A stretch of DNA of 64,000 bases from Ixodes scapularis (taxonomy: Eukaryota > Arthropoda > Arachnida > Ixodida > Ixodidae). The stretch spans positions 73,468,252 to 73,532,251 of the forward strand of contig NW_024609857.1 of the NCBI RefSeq assembly GCF_016920785.2. Direction: 5' to 3'. Shown one piece after another: positions 33,600 through 44,254 of the stretch (its first letter is position 1; every line of letters begins with the position of its first letter). The position numbers and the translations under genes were made by a program. Below the pieces are notes generated by a model that was not told the origin of the DNA, searched no databases, and saw nothing but the letters and a program-made list of their open reading frames with translations.

Positions 33600-33785
33600 T
33601 CAAAATTTTCCGACAAATTTAGCGGGAAACGGGATTCATGCATAGACCACGTGACATAACTCTTTCCGCTAAATTTAGCGGGGAACCTGTATTTGTTTGT
33701 AGGGCCCGTGATGTCAGGTCATGTGATATCAAATGTTCCGTCAAATTTAGCTGGGAAACTGAATTCGTGCATAGGTCACGTGACG
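33600..33785. repeat. Three-unit minisatellite with CACGTGAC
   Basis: Units of about 60-73 bp share CCG(A/C)(C/T)AAATTTAGC(G/T)GG, a CATAG(A/G)(C/T)CACGTGAC-type end and similar spacing. Two of the three keep the E-box; the middle one reads CCCGTGATGTC. The plus strand is open throughout but looks non-coding. Confidence 0.7.
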
Positions 33786-34024
33786 TAAGTTGGATACCCG
33801 TTTATGGCTCTAGGCCCCTCTACCTCGTTGGCCTGCCCCTTTACGGTTATTCTGAGATCGCATGAGGCAGCTTTGTTCCGACTCCCTCCAAACATACAGC
33901 TGAGAGATGGTGGATCGATGCCTTTAATCAATGCCCGTTCTTTGATGATGGCAACATCACAAAGCCAAAAAATTATTCGACATCAATAAGTTTTCCGCAA
34001 ATTCTGAAGGGCTTGCAGTCATGT

Positions 34025-34690
34025 CAATCGTAGTATTCACGCATACTCTCGTCTTCGTTGAGCTGGCGCACGGCTTTGTAGTGTTGAGCCAGTCTTGCCT
34101 TCAGAAGATTTTTTCAAAGGTTGTATCTTTGCCAGCTTGTCATTATTTTCGAGGTTTGCAATATTAGCACAATACAGAAATGGCACCACCTGTACGAACC
34201 CGTCTTTAGGTGTTGCGCGGGTCATCGTCGCATTGCGCTTGTAATCAACATTGTTCGAGTACCATTATTTGCCGGGTAGTTTCTTGCATCACTTCGAAGT
34301 TGACATATCAATAAAGCACCTTATTTCATCAGCAGTCACGTTAGAATCTGAAAAATTAAAAACAATGCATACTCCTTTGTTTTCACTGCCAACAACCCAA
34401 CGATAGCTTAACCAAAAATGTTCAACGAACTGAACTGGAGAGTAATCTTTATAAAAATCGAAATCTGCGCGAGCAAATAATCTTGAATGTTCCTGTAGAG
34501 GTCGCAGCGAGTGCGCGGCTTGTTGGGGCGTTCGTTGTTCCCGAATTTCAGAACTATCACATGCTTAACCACCTTGTTTCTGGTTGTCCTATTGCGCGTC
34601 ATCGGCATTATCCCCACCCACTAAACCCCTATCCGCCAGCATAGCTTTAATGTCGACTTTCAGATGCCTCCTGCTTCATGTGCCGATCAA
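34025..34690 (-). pseudogene. piggyBac-like transposase fragment
   Basis: The minus strand gives NVTADEIRCFID, then YSNNVDYKRNA, then FVQVVPFLYCANIANLENND and KLAKIQPL, over stops and at least one frameshift. This is the N-terminal half of the piggyBac transposase domain (DDE_Tnp_1_7): the T-x-x-E-I-x-x-F-I-G helix, the Y-W-S-x-N step, the R-F-x-x-I-x-x-x-L-H segment and the NDKLAKIRP motif, in order. The upstream frame (to 34,617) may be the preceding alpha-helical region. The catalytic Asp residues further downstream are absent. No TTAA-flanked ends are identified. Confidence 0.75.
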
Positions 34691-34892
34691 TCAACAGTTA
34701 TCTTCATCAGTCGGCTCTTCAACCGAGTAGATATTAGGGGCAGATGGTGGAAATGTCTGCTTTATTATTTGACATAATGTTTGCTATTTCTTGGAGTATC
34801 AACTTAAACAAATCAATATGCCAACCATGCGAATAAAAGTAAAAAGCAATAGCCCCAACGCCTCATATTGTTACACGTGCTGTAAAACGATC

Positions 34893-35000
34893 GTCAGTAA
34901 CGTAGCCAGGATTTTATGAAAGGGGGGGGGGGGGGCCTTCAATGGCACGAATCCCTCAACCCCCCCCCCCCCCCCCCCATAACCCCCTAATGACGATGCA
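34893..35000. mobile_element. G-tract hAT-like MITE, copy 1
   Basis: CAGTAACGTAGCCAGG at 34,894 resembles the CAGTGGCGTAGCC terminus of a widespread hAT-type MITE. A G-tract (from 34,921) and a C-tract (to about 34,978) face each other and can pair. The right end is degenerate. Related copies lie at 38,260, 54,930, 55,155 and 61,085. Confidence 0.5.
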
Positions 35001-35506
35001 GGGCCAGCTCAGTGGTATCGAGGCTCACGCAAACATTAGCGAGGCGCTGTTAAGAACAAACGGGTGAAGCTGCATTGTCGTTTTTGAAAACGGAGCAGGG
35101 TTCATTTGCAGGAATACGGGCGCGGTGGCTCACTGTTCTACAGTTGGCGTAGTTGCGGCCCACCAACTTTGAAAGCTTCCTCACAGCACACAACGCCTCC
35201 CGCTTTTTGAGGCAGCACTTCATTACCAACGCGTGAAGGCCAGACAAAACACAAGGATAGCTGTTAACCAATGTCTGCACTGTTACATGTTTGATTATGG
35301 TGACGCAATGACACAGTAAAAATAGAAGGGGGGGGGGCGCTGCGCTTTTTGCGAGACTCCGTTTTTTTTTTTTTTTTTTTTAGAAACCTTCGCACACATC
35401 GTAGTGCAAGAACGTCGGAAAGGCATATTCACGAAGCTTCAAGAACAACACCAATGCCAAAAGTGCTGTAAAGAGCAAAAACCTTGTTTTAGGCGCAGCC
35501 CCTCTC

Positions 35507-36257
35507 TATTTATTTTATTTATTTATTTGTGCAATACCCACAGTGCCAAATCAGACATTACAGTGGGGGGATATACATAAAAAAAAAACGAAAAAAGAAC
35601 GTACAATGTCAGTCAGACCTCTGCTCCACGGCAGATGAATCATTCAAACAACATATAAATCTTATAAACCATACAAAGAAATATAAACTTATAAACATTA
35701 CATATAAACATAGCGTATAAACCACGCAAGGGAAGAGCTCAAGCTAGATTTAATCTAACAGAGAAAAAAAGTCATCATTTGACAGCACACCAACCAAAGA
35801 CGGAGGCAATCGCTTCCACTCATAGATAGTTCTTAGAAAAAAAGGACATCCTAAATAACCTCTGTTTTGAACAAAATTTCTCGCACCTTGAAACTATGGA
35901 CAACACGCTCCAATTGATAGTGGGGCCGCATTATATACATGTCTCTTTTTATGCCAACTGTCAAATGATAAATGCCATGAAACAACTTCAAACGAATTCT
36001 TCTTCTGCGAGTTTCGAGTAACTCCCATTTTAAGATATCTTTAGTGCGTGTTGCGCTGAAATCTATACTATAGTTCCCGGTAACAAACCGAGCGGCTAAG
36101 TTCTGCAGTTTTTCCAGTTTTATTTTGTCACGTGCTGTAGGCGGGTCCCAGACGACACAGGCGTATTCCATAACTGACCTGACGGATGTTTTATAGAGCA
36201 ATTCCCAAGTGTCCTTATTGAAGTTTCTTGCATTACGACGGAGAAACCCTGCACAAG
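35507..36257 (-). pseudogene. 5'-truncated LINE, ORF2 C-terminus
   Basis: The minus strand has a single open stretch from about 36,255: GFLRRNARNFNKDTWELLYK, then VRSVMEYACVVWDP, LEKLQNLAARFVTGNY and RRRRIRLKLFHGI. This is the end of a non-LTR ORF2 (the thumb and the Y-A-x-x-x-W-D-P region). The 3' UTR runs to a repeating ATAAATAAATA tail near 35,507-35,526. The 5' end is cut inside ORF2 at an inverted-repeat hairpin (36,230-36,278). It is less decayed than the other LINE fragments. Confidence 0.8.
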
Positions 36258-36278
36258 AGGGTTTCTCCGTCGTAATGC
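36230..36278. repeat. Perfect 21-bp hairpin at a LINE breakpoint
   Basis: GCATTACGACGGAGAAACCC plus T (36,230-36,250) is followed by the 7-nt loop GCACAAG and its exact complement (36,258-36,278). The left arm is LINE coding sequence; the right arm is an inverted duplicate outside it. Confidence 0.9.
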
Positions 36279-36783
36279 TCAGGCTCCATAAGAGCCTGCG
36301 CTTTTCACATTTTTATCGCTGGAGGCTTGGGTTTCGGACACAGGTCTATAGGCAACCTGCAATGCTGTTTGGTTTGCGCTATCTAGCGACTGAAGCAACA
36401 AACATTGGGTATGCCTGGGAGTGGCAGCGGCATTGTTCAAACGTGAGCTATTAATCTGGTGGCACCGTTATAGCCTAGTGTCTGAAGCAAGAAATACTGG
36501 GTAGGCCAGGAAGTCGTGATCTCATAACATGCAAGTACGGCGGTAGCTGCGGCCTGGCGGGCCAATCGGAACGTGATTACGTATCACCGGAGTGCGTTTT
36601 TACTGCGAAGAAGCATCAAGCTTTTCGCTGCGTCATGCTCCAATATGTATCGGCACGCAATGTGGGGCTTATCGTTCCTTCTTTGCCAAGTTACACCGAG
36701 GCAGGGTATAACCTTGGTCCTCAGTCTACGGGTGCCGCCTGGTTGTTACCGGCAGGCTATACTGTCTCAAAAAGCTACGCAGC

Positions 36784-36795
<12 letters not shown>

Positions 36796-36848
<53 letters not shown>
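36796..36848. repeat. (TA)n microsatellite
   Basis: The TA repeat follows an A17 tract, with one CA interruption near 36,818. Confidence 0.9.
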
Positions 36849-36850
<2 letters not shown>

Positions 36851-37440
36851 CGCTGAAAAATTAGGGCAACCGTCTTCGCACGAACACTAGGCGCCCATAT
36901 ATATTGCGAGGGTAATTCTGAACAGTTACAAGACCAATACCTATTATATATTAAAGGTTTAACAAATTCGTGCTACAGAACAAGATGCCACAGGAAAGAG
37001 AGTCCCATTTTTGCTAGACCGCTTTATCTTGCAGTGTGGTCCAAAGGCAGCAGCGGCATATCCTCGGGGCGGTGAGAAGTCGTCAGTCTGAACTCGTCGT
37101 TCCGTCACTCGGAGAGTTGACATAACACACAAACACGCAAACCACAGGCCGAACGTGGAAACGGACTTGAATACCCTTGCGCCTATGCGTAGTGGAAATA
37201 TGAAGGCTCTTTGGAGTTTCTGATGTTCCCTGCAACAAAAATATTAATCCAATAGCGAATTGCATAGGATGCCGCCTCGACATGCAAAGCAGAAAACAAA
37301 ACAGACTTCATCGCATCCGTGAGCGACCATCGAGATGGGCGTCTCGATGAAGGGAAATTTTACGAAGTAAGAGAAACCTCGCCAAAAATAGGGAAATTTC
37401 AGGCGTCTAATGAAAGAGGAAGAAACGTAAAACACCTGCA

Positions 37441-37707
37441 GGTGGTCTCGCCCTCTGCCCGGAGGCCCTATTCCCAAACGTCTATCGTCTCCTCGAGATT
37501 CTGGCGACTCTCCGCGTAACAACGGCGGAAGCTGAGCGCTCGTTCTCTTCACTACGACGGTTGAAAACATACCTGAGAACGTTCAGTTCCTATCAGCGAC
37601 TGCTCGGTCTAGTGCTTTTGAATGTACACCTTGACATTGAAGTTCAAGCAATGGACATCCTGGATATTTTTTGCCGTGATCGCAGGTGGCTGAATCTTAA
37701 TATGTAG
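37441..37707 (+). pseudogene. hAT transposase C-terminal dimerisation region
   Basis: The plus strand is open for about 88 codons ending at the TAG at 37,705-37,707. It shows CPEALFPNVYRLLEILATLR, VTTAEAERSFSSLRRLKTYL, LLGLVLLNVH, and an aspartate-rich end with DILDIF. The V-T-x-A-x-A-E-R-S-F-S-x-L-R-x-x-K-x-x-L block is the signature of the hAT dimerisation domain as found in ZMYM/TTF-type hAT proteins. This stretch has no stop or frameshift, but the upstream zinc finger and catalytic core are not found, so I treat it as a remnant. A spliced upstream part cannot be excluded. Confidence 0.8.
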
Positions 37708-38230
37708 GCGCTTGGCATAAATGAAATTATCAAGAGAGCCTGTAAATTTATTTCTGAGAAAACTAGTCACAGTTACTTTTTTATTCGTGGTAATTTTTTG
37801 TCGAAAGCACGTAACTATGATCAGTACAAAAGGTGTGCGGGAGCGCAGCGCTACCCGTAGCTTAGAGTGAATCTGTTTTTACAATTCATTTAATATTCCT
37901 TACATCACTGACATTTTTTTTTATATCATCACCATGTGTGCTTTTTATTATGTCCACTTTAGTTTGATTTAACTATGTATTTCAGTGAGGATAGTTTGTT
38001 ATACTGTGCCTTGAAATTGCCATCCTTCACCCCACAAATGTATCGAAATATTCGTTTTCTATATATCTGAGATCAAGTTCCGCATCGCATCAAATAAGCA
38101 TGAATGAAGAAACATTGACTATTTTATTTATTTGAGTATTTTCTACCCTATAAACATTCCACCCAAAAGCCTATAAGTTGGAGATAATCCCTTTGCTCCG
38201 TGCCCCGTGCAAGACCGACTGCCTGAGCAG
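37708..38230. other. AT-rich, no gene seen
   Basis: Possibly the 3' non-coding part of the hAT-like element; a CGGGAGCGCAGCGCTACCCG palindrome lies near 37,837-37,857. No TIR end is assigned. Confidence 0.35.
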
Positions 38231-38254
38231 GGCAGCGAGCAGGTCCAATGCGGG

Positions 38255-38325
38255 CACCGGGAAGAAATTCGACCCCCCCATTCCCCCCCCCCCCCCCCCC
38301 CCCATTGCCTACGCCACTGACGATC
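38255..38325. mobile_element. G/C-tract hAT-like MITE, copy 2 (right end)
   Basis: A long C-tract (38,284-38,303) is followed by CATTGCCTACGCCACTGAC, whose complement gives the CAGTGGCGTAGGC terminus. Only one end is clear. Confidence 0.5.
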
Positions 38326-38834
38326 GTGTAGGCCTGAAAAATATTTATGCTAGGCTAGACACTTTGTCGGGAGGTCAATTAAGGGGAAAAAGCTACATAA
38401 TGGTGAGGCGTACGTAGGTATTTCAAAGAAATCAGTAAGTTTGTAAGCTTCGTTTCTTTCGTAATCCGACCACAGTCAAGACTACGATTTGGTAGAGTCG
38501 ATCATAGGCACAAGCAGGTTACGGCTTTTGTTTGCCAGCATTGTTTATATGTATTTGTAAAGTGAATAAAAACGTTATTATTGTTTTTTTTATTATTATT
38601 ATTCACATTATTATTATTTCGACAGACCCGTTACCTTAAAGTGTTATCAAGGTATCTAAATAAATAAAATGAAATAAAATGAAATTATCATTAATATAAA
38701 CATTAGTATTATTAAGCAGCACTCCAAAAGTGACGCAGTCACGGCGCTCACCCTCTTTGTATATCACCGACTACTAGACCACGGACAGAGAGAGCTACGC
38801 CGACCCCATGTTTCTTTCTGTGTGTGAGATTCGT
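38326..38834. other. AT-rich, no gene seen
   Basis: It contains ATT-rich and AAATGAAAT-type microsatellite-like sequence around 38,575-38,720. Nothing else. Confidence 0.5.
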
Positions 38835-39045
38835 ACATCTGGCTATGCAGAGAGCAAGTCGTCTGCTTCTTGCCCAGCAGTGTTACCGTGACGTCAGAAC
38901 GACGCCGAGCTCTGATTGGCTTTCATTGAAAGGATGCCTCGAGGTCTACCCACCATTTTTGTTGAAATCAGCGAATAGGAGCTGAGCCTCGTTCTGACAT
39001 CGTCGTAACCCCACTGCAACGAGCAGACAAACTTGTGCTCTTCAT
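38835..39045. mobile_element. Foldback MITE family C, copy 2
   Basis: The left half has GACGCCGAGCTCTGATTGGC and CATTGAAAGG; the right half has GAATAGGAGCTGAGCCTCG as an imperfect complement. The outer ends carry AGCAAGTCGTCTGC and GCAGACAAACTTGTGCTC. It is inverted relative to the copy at 30,121. Confidence 0.75.
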
Positions 39046-39695
39046 AGCATCCCGAAAAGAGGACGAGCGCCGTGACGATCAGCCTTGTCGAGTCGTCACG
39101 TCCAACGCGAAGTGAAACGGAATATGGTGCATATCTAGGGAACGGTCAACAATGTGCGGAACAACAACAACGAAAACAAGGGATCAAACGGAATTGCGCC
39201 CCGCGGTGCTTGACCCAAATACAACACACGGCGACATTGGGGCGGCAGGCGTCCTAAGGTCAGCTTGGTTTGTACCGGTCGTTCGCAGGCTCAACTTTTG
39301 TGGATGCTGTCGTTCGTCAACCCAGGAACGCCAGTTAGACGTAAATTACTGACGTCTCTTCAGAGCAAAGGAGGGGATGAATATAAACGTATATCTCCGT
39401 CTAATTTAAGTGGTCGGAGTTTAATATTATGGGCTTTTTTTCCTACGCGGACGTTCCTCTTTTGAATGGCGGAATTTCCGGTAGGTGGAGAAATAGTTAA
39501 TCTCATCACATGCCACGAAGGTTTTGACGTTTGAAACGCCACTTTGACTTATTTTGTTTGCCTCCTTTTTATTTTATTTTACTTACTCCAATTAGTAATA
39601 TCTCGTGTTTTTTCTTTTATTTGGATCCTGGATATTTGTATTCCGTATCTGAGGCCGAGGGTAAGCAGAAATGGTATTTTCTGGGGACATAAAGC
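39046..39695. other. Unassigned, no gene seen
   Basis: Short frames only; no domain recognised and no clear repeat. Confidence 0.4.
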
Positions 39696-39699
39696 ATTT

Positions 39700-41770
39700 T
39701 TACACTTATTGACACGTGATCGAAGTTTGGATAATGTGCAAGAGCGAGGCGCCCCTAGCGTCTCCGGTGTATTCTGGGAAACATTTGTCCACGAAGATTT
39801 ACGGTAAGTGATTCGAGGCAAAGGCGAGTCACGTCGCTTCAGTGAAACTAAACGGAATGTCGGTCGGCGTACTCTGCTCTACGCACCGACTCCTCGCGGG
39901 TGTTACTTTTCGAATTCGACAGACTTCGAGGAGGCCCAGCACAAAGACTAGCATCGGGCAACATCGGTGCCTTTATGTCGTGTTTTATCCATCGTTCTTA
40001 ACCCGTATGGAAATCTTATATCAGGGCCATATCTGGCCATATTAAACATTATATGATTATATACGGCCTATATACAGCCTTATCTGGCGAATATACAGAC
40101 TTATCTGGCATATATACAGCCTGATATGGCATATATGAAGACTTATCTGGCGTATATACATACTTATCTGGCATATATACAGCCTGATATAGCCTATATA
40201 CAGACTTATCTGGCGTATATACAGACTTATCGGGCATATATACAGCCTGATATAGCGTGTATACACTTATCTGGAGTATATACAGACTCATCTGGAGGCC
40301 GGTTTTCAATATATTAAAAAGTTAAAAAAGTAAAAAAATTCTTTGTTAGCAAACTGTGAATGACTCATTGTTCGCGAGCTAAATATTAGCATAAATAATC
40401 CCAAACTTCAGCTTTGACAAGCTTAAGTTTGAGATTATTTGTGCAAGTTTTCACGAGGATTTTAATGTAGCTTAATTGTTTCAAAGTGTTAACATTACGC
40501 CCGAATAGACAATATGCTAAATCCCTCAAGCGCTTCGGCCCCTACTCGAGGAATCATGGGGACGGTGTTTCTCCAGCTGCCTAGGGATCGAAAATTTCGA
40601 GCAATTATATGGTTACACAGATTTGTGTGTAATTCGGAGTCACCCTGAACACGTGCCATACAGAACTTAAGTACCTGCCATACAACTTTTAAAATGTCCC
40701 GCCAATATCAGTACTCTGCATTCCGTCCAACCTTGAACCTGGATGAGCTGCAGAAATATCTCTTACATTATTATCATTCTCGCATAGCTTCAAATACGCT
40801 GATATTAAGTTAGAAACGCTAAAAATGTCAAAAACAGCTCCGCTGAATCCGAGCTAAATCCCGGTTTTGGTTGTTGTAATTTCTCGGCTTTTAAGTAATT
40901 CCTGCTAAAACAAAAATCACGAGAATGATAATATGGTAAGAGATTTCGGCGGCTCAGCGTGGTTGAAGGTTGGACAGAATGCACAGTATCATAAACGCTG
41001 CCGTTGACGAGAAAATTTAAAACTGATATGACAGGTGCTTGAGCCCTATGGGACGCTTGTTCAGGGTGACTACGAATTACACTCGAAACTGTGTAACCAT
41101 GGAATTGGTCAAAACTAGCGATCACTAGAGAGCTGAAGGATCACCGTTTCCATAACTCCTCGAGTGCGGGCCGGGGCACATGGGAGAATCCTAGAAACTA
41201 AAAAGATATAAAGTGCTGATTTCAGGCTTATGTTCTTTTGAAATGCCTGGCCAGATCTGGAATTTCCTTACTTAGCCAGATCTGGGATTTCCATACCTGG
41301 CCAGGGGTATCAGGCTATATCTGGCATTATGAGGCTATATCTGGCAGATATATGATATCAGGTTATATGTGGCCAATTTTTGATATGGCCATATCTGAAA
41401 TCTTTAGATCTGGCCAGGTATAAATTTTTCGTAAGGGAAGCTATCTTCTCCGTTAACTTTCATTTCCCCGCTTCATTTGGCCACTAGCTGCCACCTCGTC
41501 TTCCTCTTTCCCGAAAGTTCTGAGAAACAAAGTCACGAGAAGAGCAGTATACCTACTGCATCATATGCACACGTAGGGAAACCTAACATTGCGTTGAGAG
41601 ACATCCTGCAGACCCGCGTTGTCCGCTAACGGCTGACCGCGATCCGGTGGTGAAAACGGAAACCAAAATCTTCGTTGACAAATGTTTCCCAGAATGCTCC
41701 TAAGTCGCTCGGGGCGCCTCGGCTTTGCACATTTTCCATTCGGCTATACCATAGAGGTATGTCCATACTC
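39700..41770. mobile_element. ~2-kb foldback with minisatellite arms
   Basis: Three nested pairs face each other. Outer: AATGTGCAAGAGCGAGGCGC and ATTCTGGGAAACATTTGTC (39,735-39,795) versus their complements at 41,675-41,740. Middle: the TATCTGGC minisatellite (40,015-40,300) versus a shorter one (41,245-41,425), both bounded by CCGTATGGAAAT/CCTTACGAAAAAT-type ends. Inner: about 40,530-40,800 versus 40,900-41,175, including CTCGAGGA, ATGGTTACACAG and GTCACCCTGAACA. No coding sequence is identified. The axis is at about 40,740-40,860, shifted by indels. Confidence 0.65.
40015..40300. repeat. Minisatellite on TATCTGGC-TATATACAG
   Basis: About 14 units of 15-21 bp alternate ACTTATCTGGCRTATATACAG with CCTGATATRGCNTATATACAG. 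Both strands stay open because the unit lacks in-frame stops, producing spurious Tyr-rich frames. Confidence 0.85.
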
Positions 41771-42529
41771 CTTTCACGCTTAAGCTGAGACTGCAGCCAA
41801 GGACACAAAGCACGAGAGCACGAGGCCGCGGCTTCAAAACGTTCTTCCGGACAACGAGCGCTAGGGGTAGAAAGCCACACCTCAAAGCCAGGAGTACGGG
41901 CTGTACCATGTGCATTCTCTGGCCTCACACATTTATACAATTAACCCGTCAAACCTTGCGGACCAATTTTTTTTTCGCTTTGTTTTTTATATAGGGGGGT
42001 CGAGCCATCTGGCCAAATGCTTTAAATATTTGGTCGTTTTGTGTGAATAGGCATTTGGTTCCGCAATGCCTCATTGACACTGGCGGTCGAACCTCACTCG
42101 CGAAGCGGTTTGCGAATGCGGTCACTTAAAGATTCAGGACAGTTTCACGCGCATTTGATGATGAAAACGAGCATATCCGCTTCGCGGTTGCGATTGGAAC
42201 GCTAGTGTGAATGAAGCATTAGTGAAAAAGCCCAACGGCTATTTATCGTTTTATTTTTTTTTTGCAAGTTTTTCGATGGAGTCTGAGGCAGCGTGTCTAA
42301 GAAACAATGCCAACCTTTCTCCCCGAACGCACAGCCTTCAACATTTCAGCGCTTTGGTGACCGCTCGTCTGTTCTCAGATCCGGGAACTCCCAAAATAAA
42401 TCATCACTCGTTGACGTAAGCGTCAGATGCCTCCTTGTATCTCGTTTTATTCTTATTAATATAGACGCTCACAGTTTGAAGCCATAAAGAGACGTCGACC
42501 ATGTTATCGCAACCACTATAAACTTGAGC
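41771..42529. other. Unassigned, no gene seen
   Basis: No coding feature is recognised between the foldback element and the GC-rich promoter-like region. Confidence 0.4.
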
Positions 42530-43110
42530 CGTTCAAAAGAGACGAGTGGACGAAATTTACTTCGGGGGAGAAGCCGTCAAAAGAGGAACCCCTGCACGGC
42601 GCTACAGGCAGCGAGCGAAGCCCCAGTCCTTCCCCAATCACGATAAGCCAACCTATGACGCGGACGACGGGCACTCTTCGAGAGCCACGATAAAGTGTTG
42701 AGGCAGGCCACACGCGACTCACACAAACACACACGCGCACCAAAAGCCACTAGGCACACACGCATGGAGCCGGCCGGAGTCACCACCGCTCGGCTGCCAG
42801 TTTCTCCCAATTCCCCCGCCAGGGGTCGCCAGCGGAGCTCCGTTCCCGAGCTCGTGCTTGCCGGCTCGCCAGTCGTCCGACGGACGCTCTGTGTCGTGGC
42901 GCCACGAAAGCGCGCCGTCGCCGCTGGATTTTGAGCCCGCCGAACATGCCCGCTCCGCTGGCCGATCAGCTGTCTCCCTTGGATTTCACCCGGCGAGAGA
43001 AGAAGAAATCGGCTCGCGATTTGCCGACTTGAAGCTGTACTGAGGGCTGGGAGTGAATTCAGTGCGGTCGTTTCGTGCGTCTGCGCGGATCTGTGCGTGA
43101 GTGGGTAGGA
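42530..43110 (+). promoter_or_regulatory. GC-rich promoter region with initiator
   Basis: This is the longest GC- and CpG-rich stretch in the window, ending just upstream of a signal-peptide exon. An arthropod-type initiator TCAGT lies at 43,059-43,063. A GGATC that fits the DPE consensus lies at +27 from its A (canonical position +28). No TATA box sits at -30. A TSS at 43,061 would give a 199-nt 5' UTR. Start-site choice is inference. Confidence 0.5.
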
Positions 43111-43212
43111 AGCAGAGTGGTTTGGTGGTGAGGTGAAAAAGTGACCACTTCAAGATTTTCCCCTCCTACTACATTATCATTTTTTTTTTGCGTCACAATT
43201 TTGTCTTCGGGG

Positions 43213-43257
43213 ATGTGGTGGCGCATCGAATTCGTTCGAGGCAGAGTTCTGGCTTGA
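43213..43257 (+). CDS. 14-codon upstream ORF in 5' UTR
   Basis: ATG at 43,213 opens MWWRIEFVRGRVLA and stops at TGA 43,255-43,257, two bases before the main ATG and in a different frame. If the mRNA starts near 43,061, ribosomes would meet this ORF first. It may lower translation of the receptor-like protein. The peptide itself shows nothing distinctive. Confidence 0.4.
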   Translation: MWWRIEFVRGRVLA

Positions 43258-43259
43258 GG

Positions 43260-43362
43260 ATGCGTCCGAGTTTCCGGGCGCTGGTCTGCGGCGTACGGCT
43301 CGCGCTGGTGTTCATCTGCGGGCCGTGGGCGTACGCCGGAGAGCTCCCCACCGTTCATATCG
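43260..43362 (+). CDS. First coding exon, secreted/receptor protein (iGluR-like?)
   Basis: The ATG at 43,260 has A at -3. The exon encodes a basic n-region, the hydrophobic core LALVFICGPWAYA and a likely signal cleavage after AYA. The mature start is GELPTVHIG, then a phase-1 CG|GTGAGT donor at 43,363. The nearby in-frame region upstream has no better ATG. A short mature start ending ...IRIG or ...LRFG right at the first intron is common in ionotropic glutamate receptors (kainate/NMDA types), where the next exon begins the amino-terminal domain. That resemblance rests on a few residues, so the family is uncertain; a signal-peptide exon of a membrane or secreted protein is more secure. The next exon is not in the window. 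Confidence 0.6.
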
Positions 43363-44254
43363 GTGAGTCACTAGACGAGTCGTGTCGATTTTTCCACCGT
43401 TTTATTAGTGCAATTATGATTTACGTATATTTTTCTGTAAGACGACAGACGATCCTACTTCGAAAACATTCAGCTGCAGGTTTAATATTGTCTGACATTA
43501 AAACAATCATTTTCAAGTGCAAAGAAGTAGCCGGGTTACGTAAAGCAGCAGCCCATGTCTCCTTTTTTTATTTTTAAGTATTGAAAAGAAGAGGAAAAAA
43601 AAATTCTGTCCTTTCTAATATATTAGAATTGCCTGCCATGTAAAAGAAAAAGAAAATAATATTTTGATTACCTCTGGTTTTTACTTTTTCCGGCGAACCA
43701 CTTTTTTCCGAATATGCCTACATTAATCATGGTCAGCCAGACTTAAACTGGACTGCAAAAATGCCTAATTTATTTCTTCTGCGTTTTCGATAGATTGTTT
43801 TCTTCTAAGACTTTTATCCAGCAGCTATGTCATGCTTTTCCGTTTGTACCGCATAAGTATACTATTCATCCTTGGAACTACGATACAAAGCATTAGATAT
43901 GTCAATACACACGTCATTCTTTCCTGTGTTTGATCGCCTTTTCAGGGAAAGTGCGTCCAAAATAAAAGTACATTATGCTATGTTCTGCCTAAATAGCGTG
44001 GCTTGTATCTTGGTCTCTCTCAGCGAAAATAAATATGATATATTTTATAATGGGCCGCCAATTACCGCCCGAAAACAAAAAAAAATGAAAAAAAAGAAAA
44101 AGAAAAAAAAAAACGTACAGTAACACTAAGGTGTAAGGGAAACGTTCATTGTACCTTGTTCTACTGACCGACGTCGACCCGCTTGTTTTTTTATTTATTA
44201 TCTCCACAGATCTAAACAATTGCGGTCATGTCACTGTCTGATTTGTCGACTAAT

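Noticed and set aside
40049..40317. Tyr/Ile-rich tandem-repeat protein
   Set aside because: The frame is open on both strands because the minisatellite unit lacks stops; no start context or domain.
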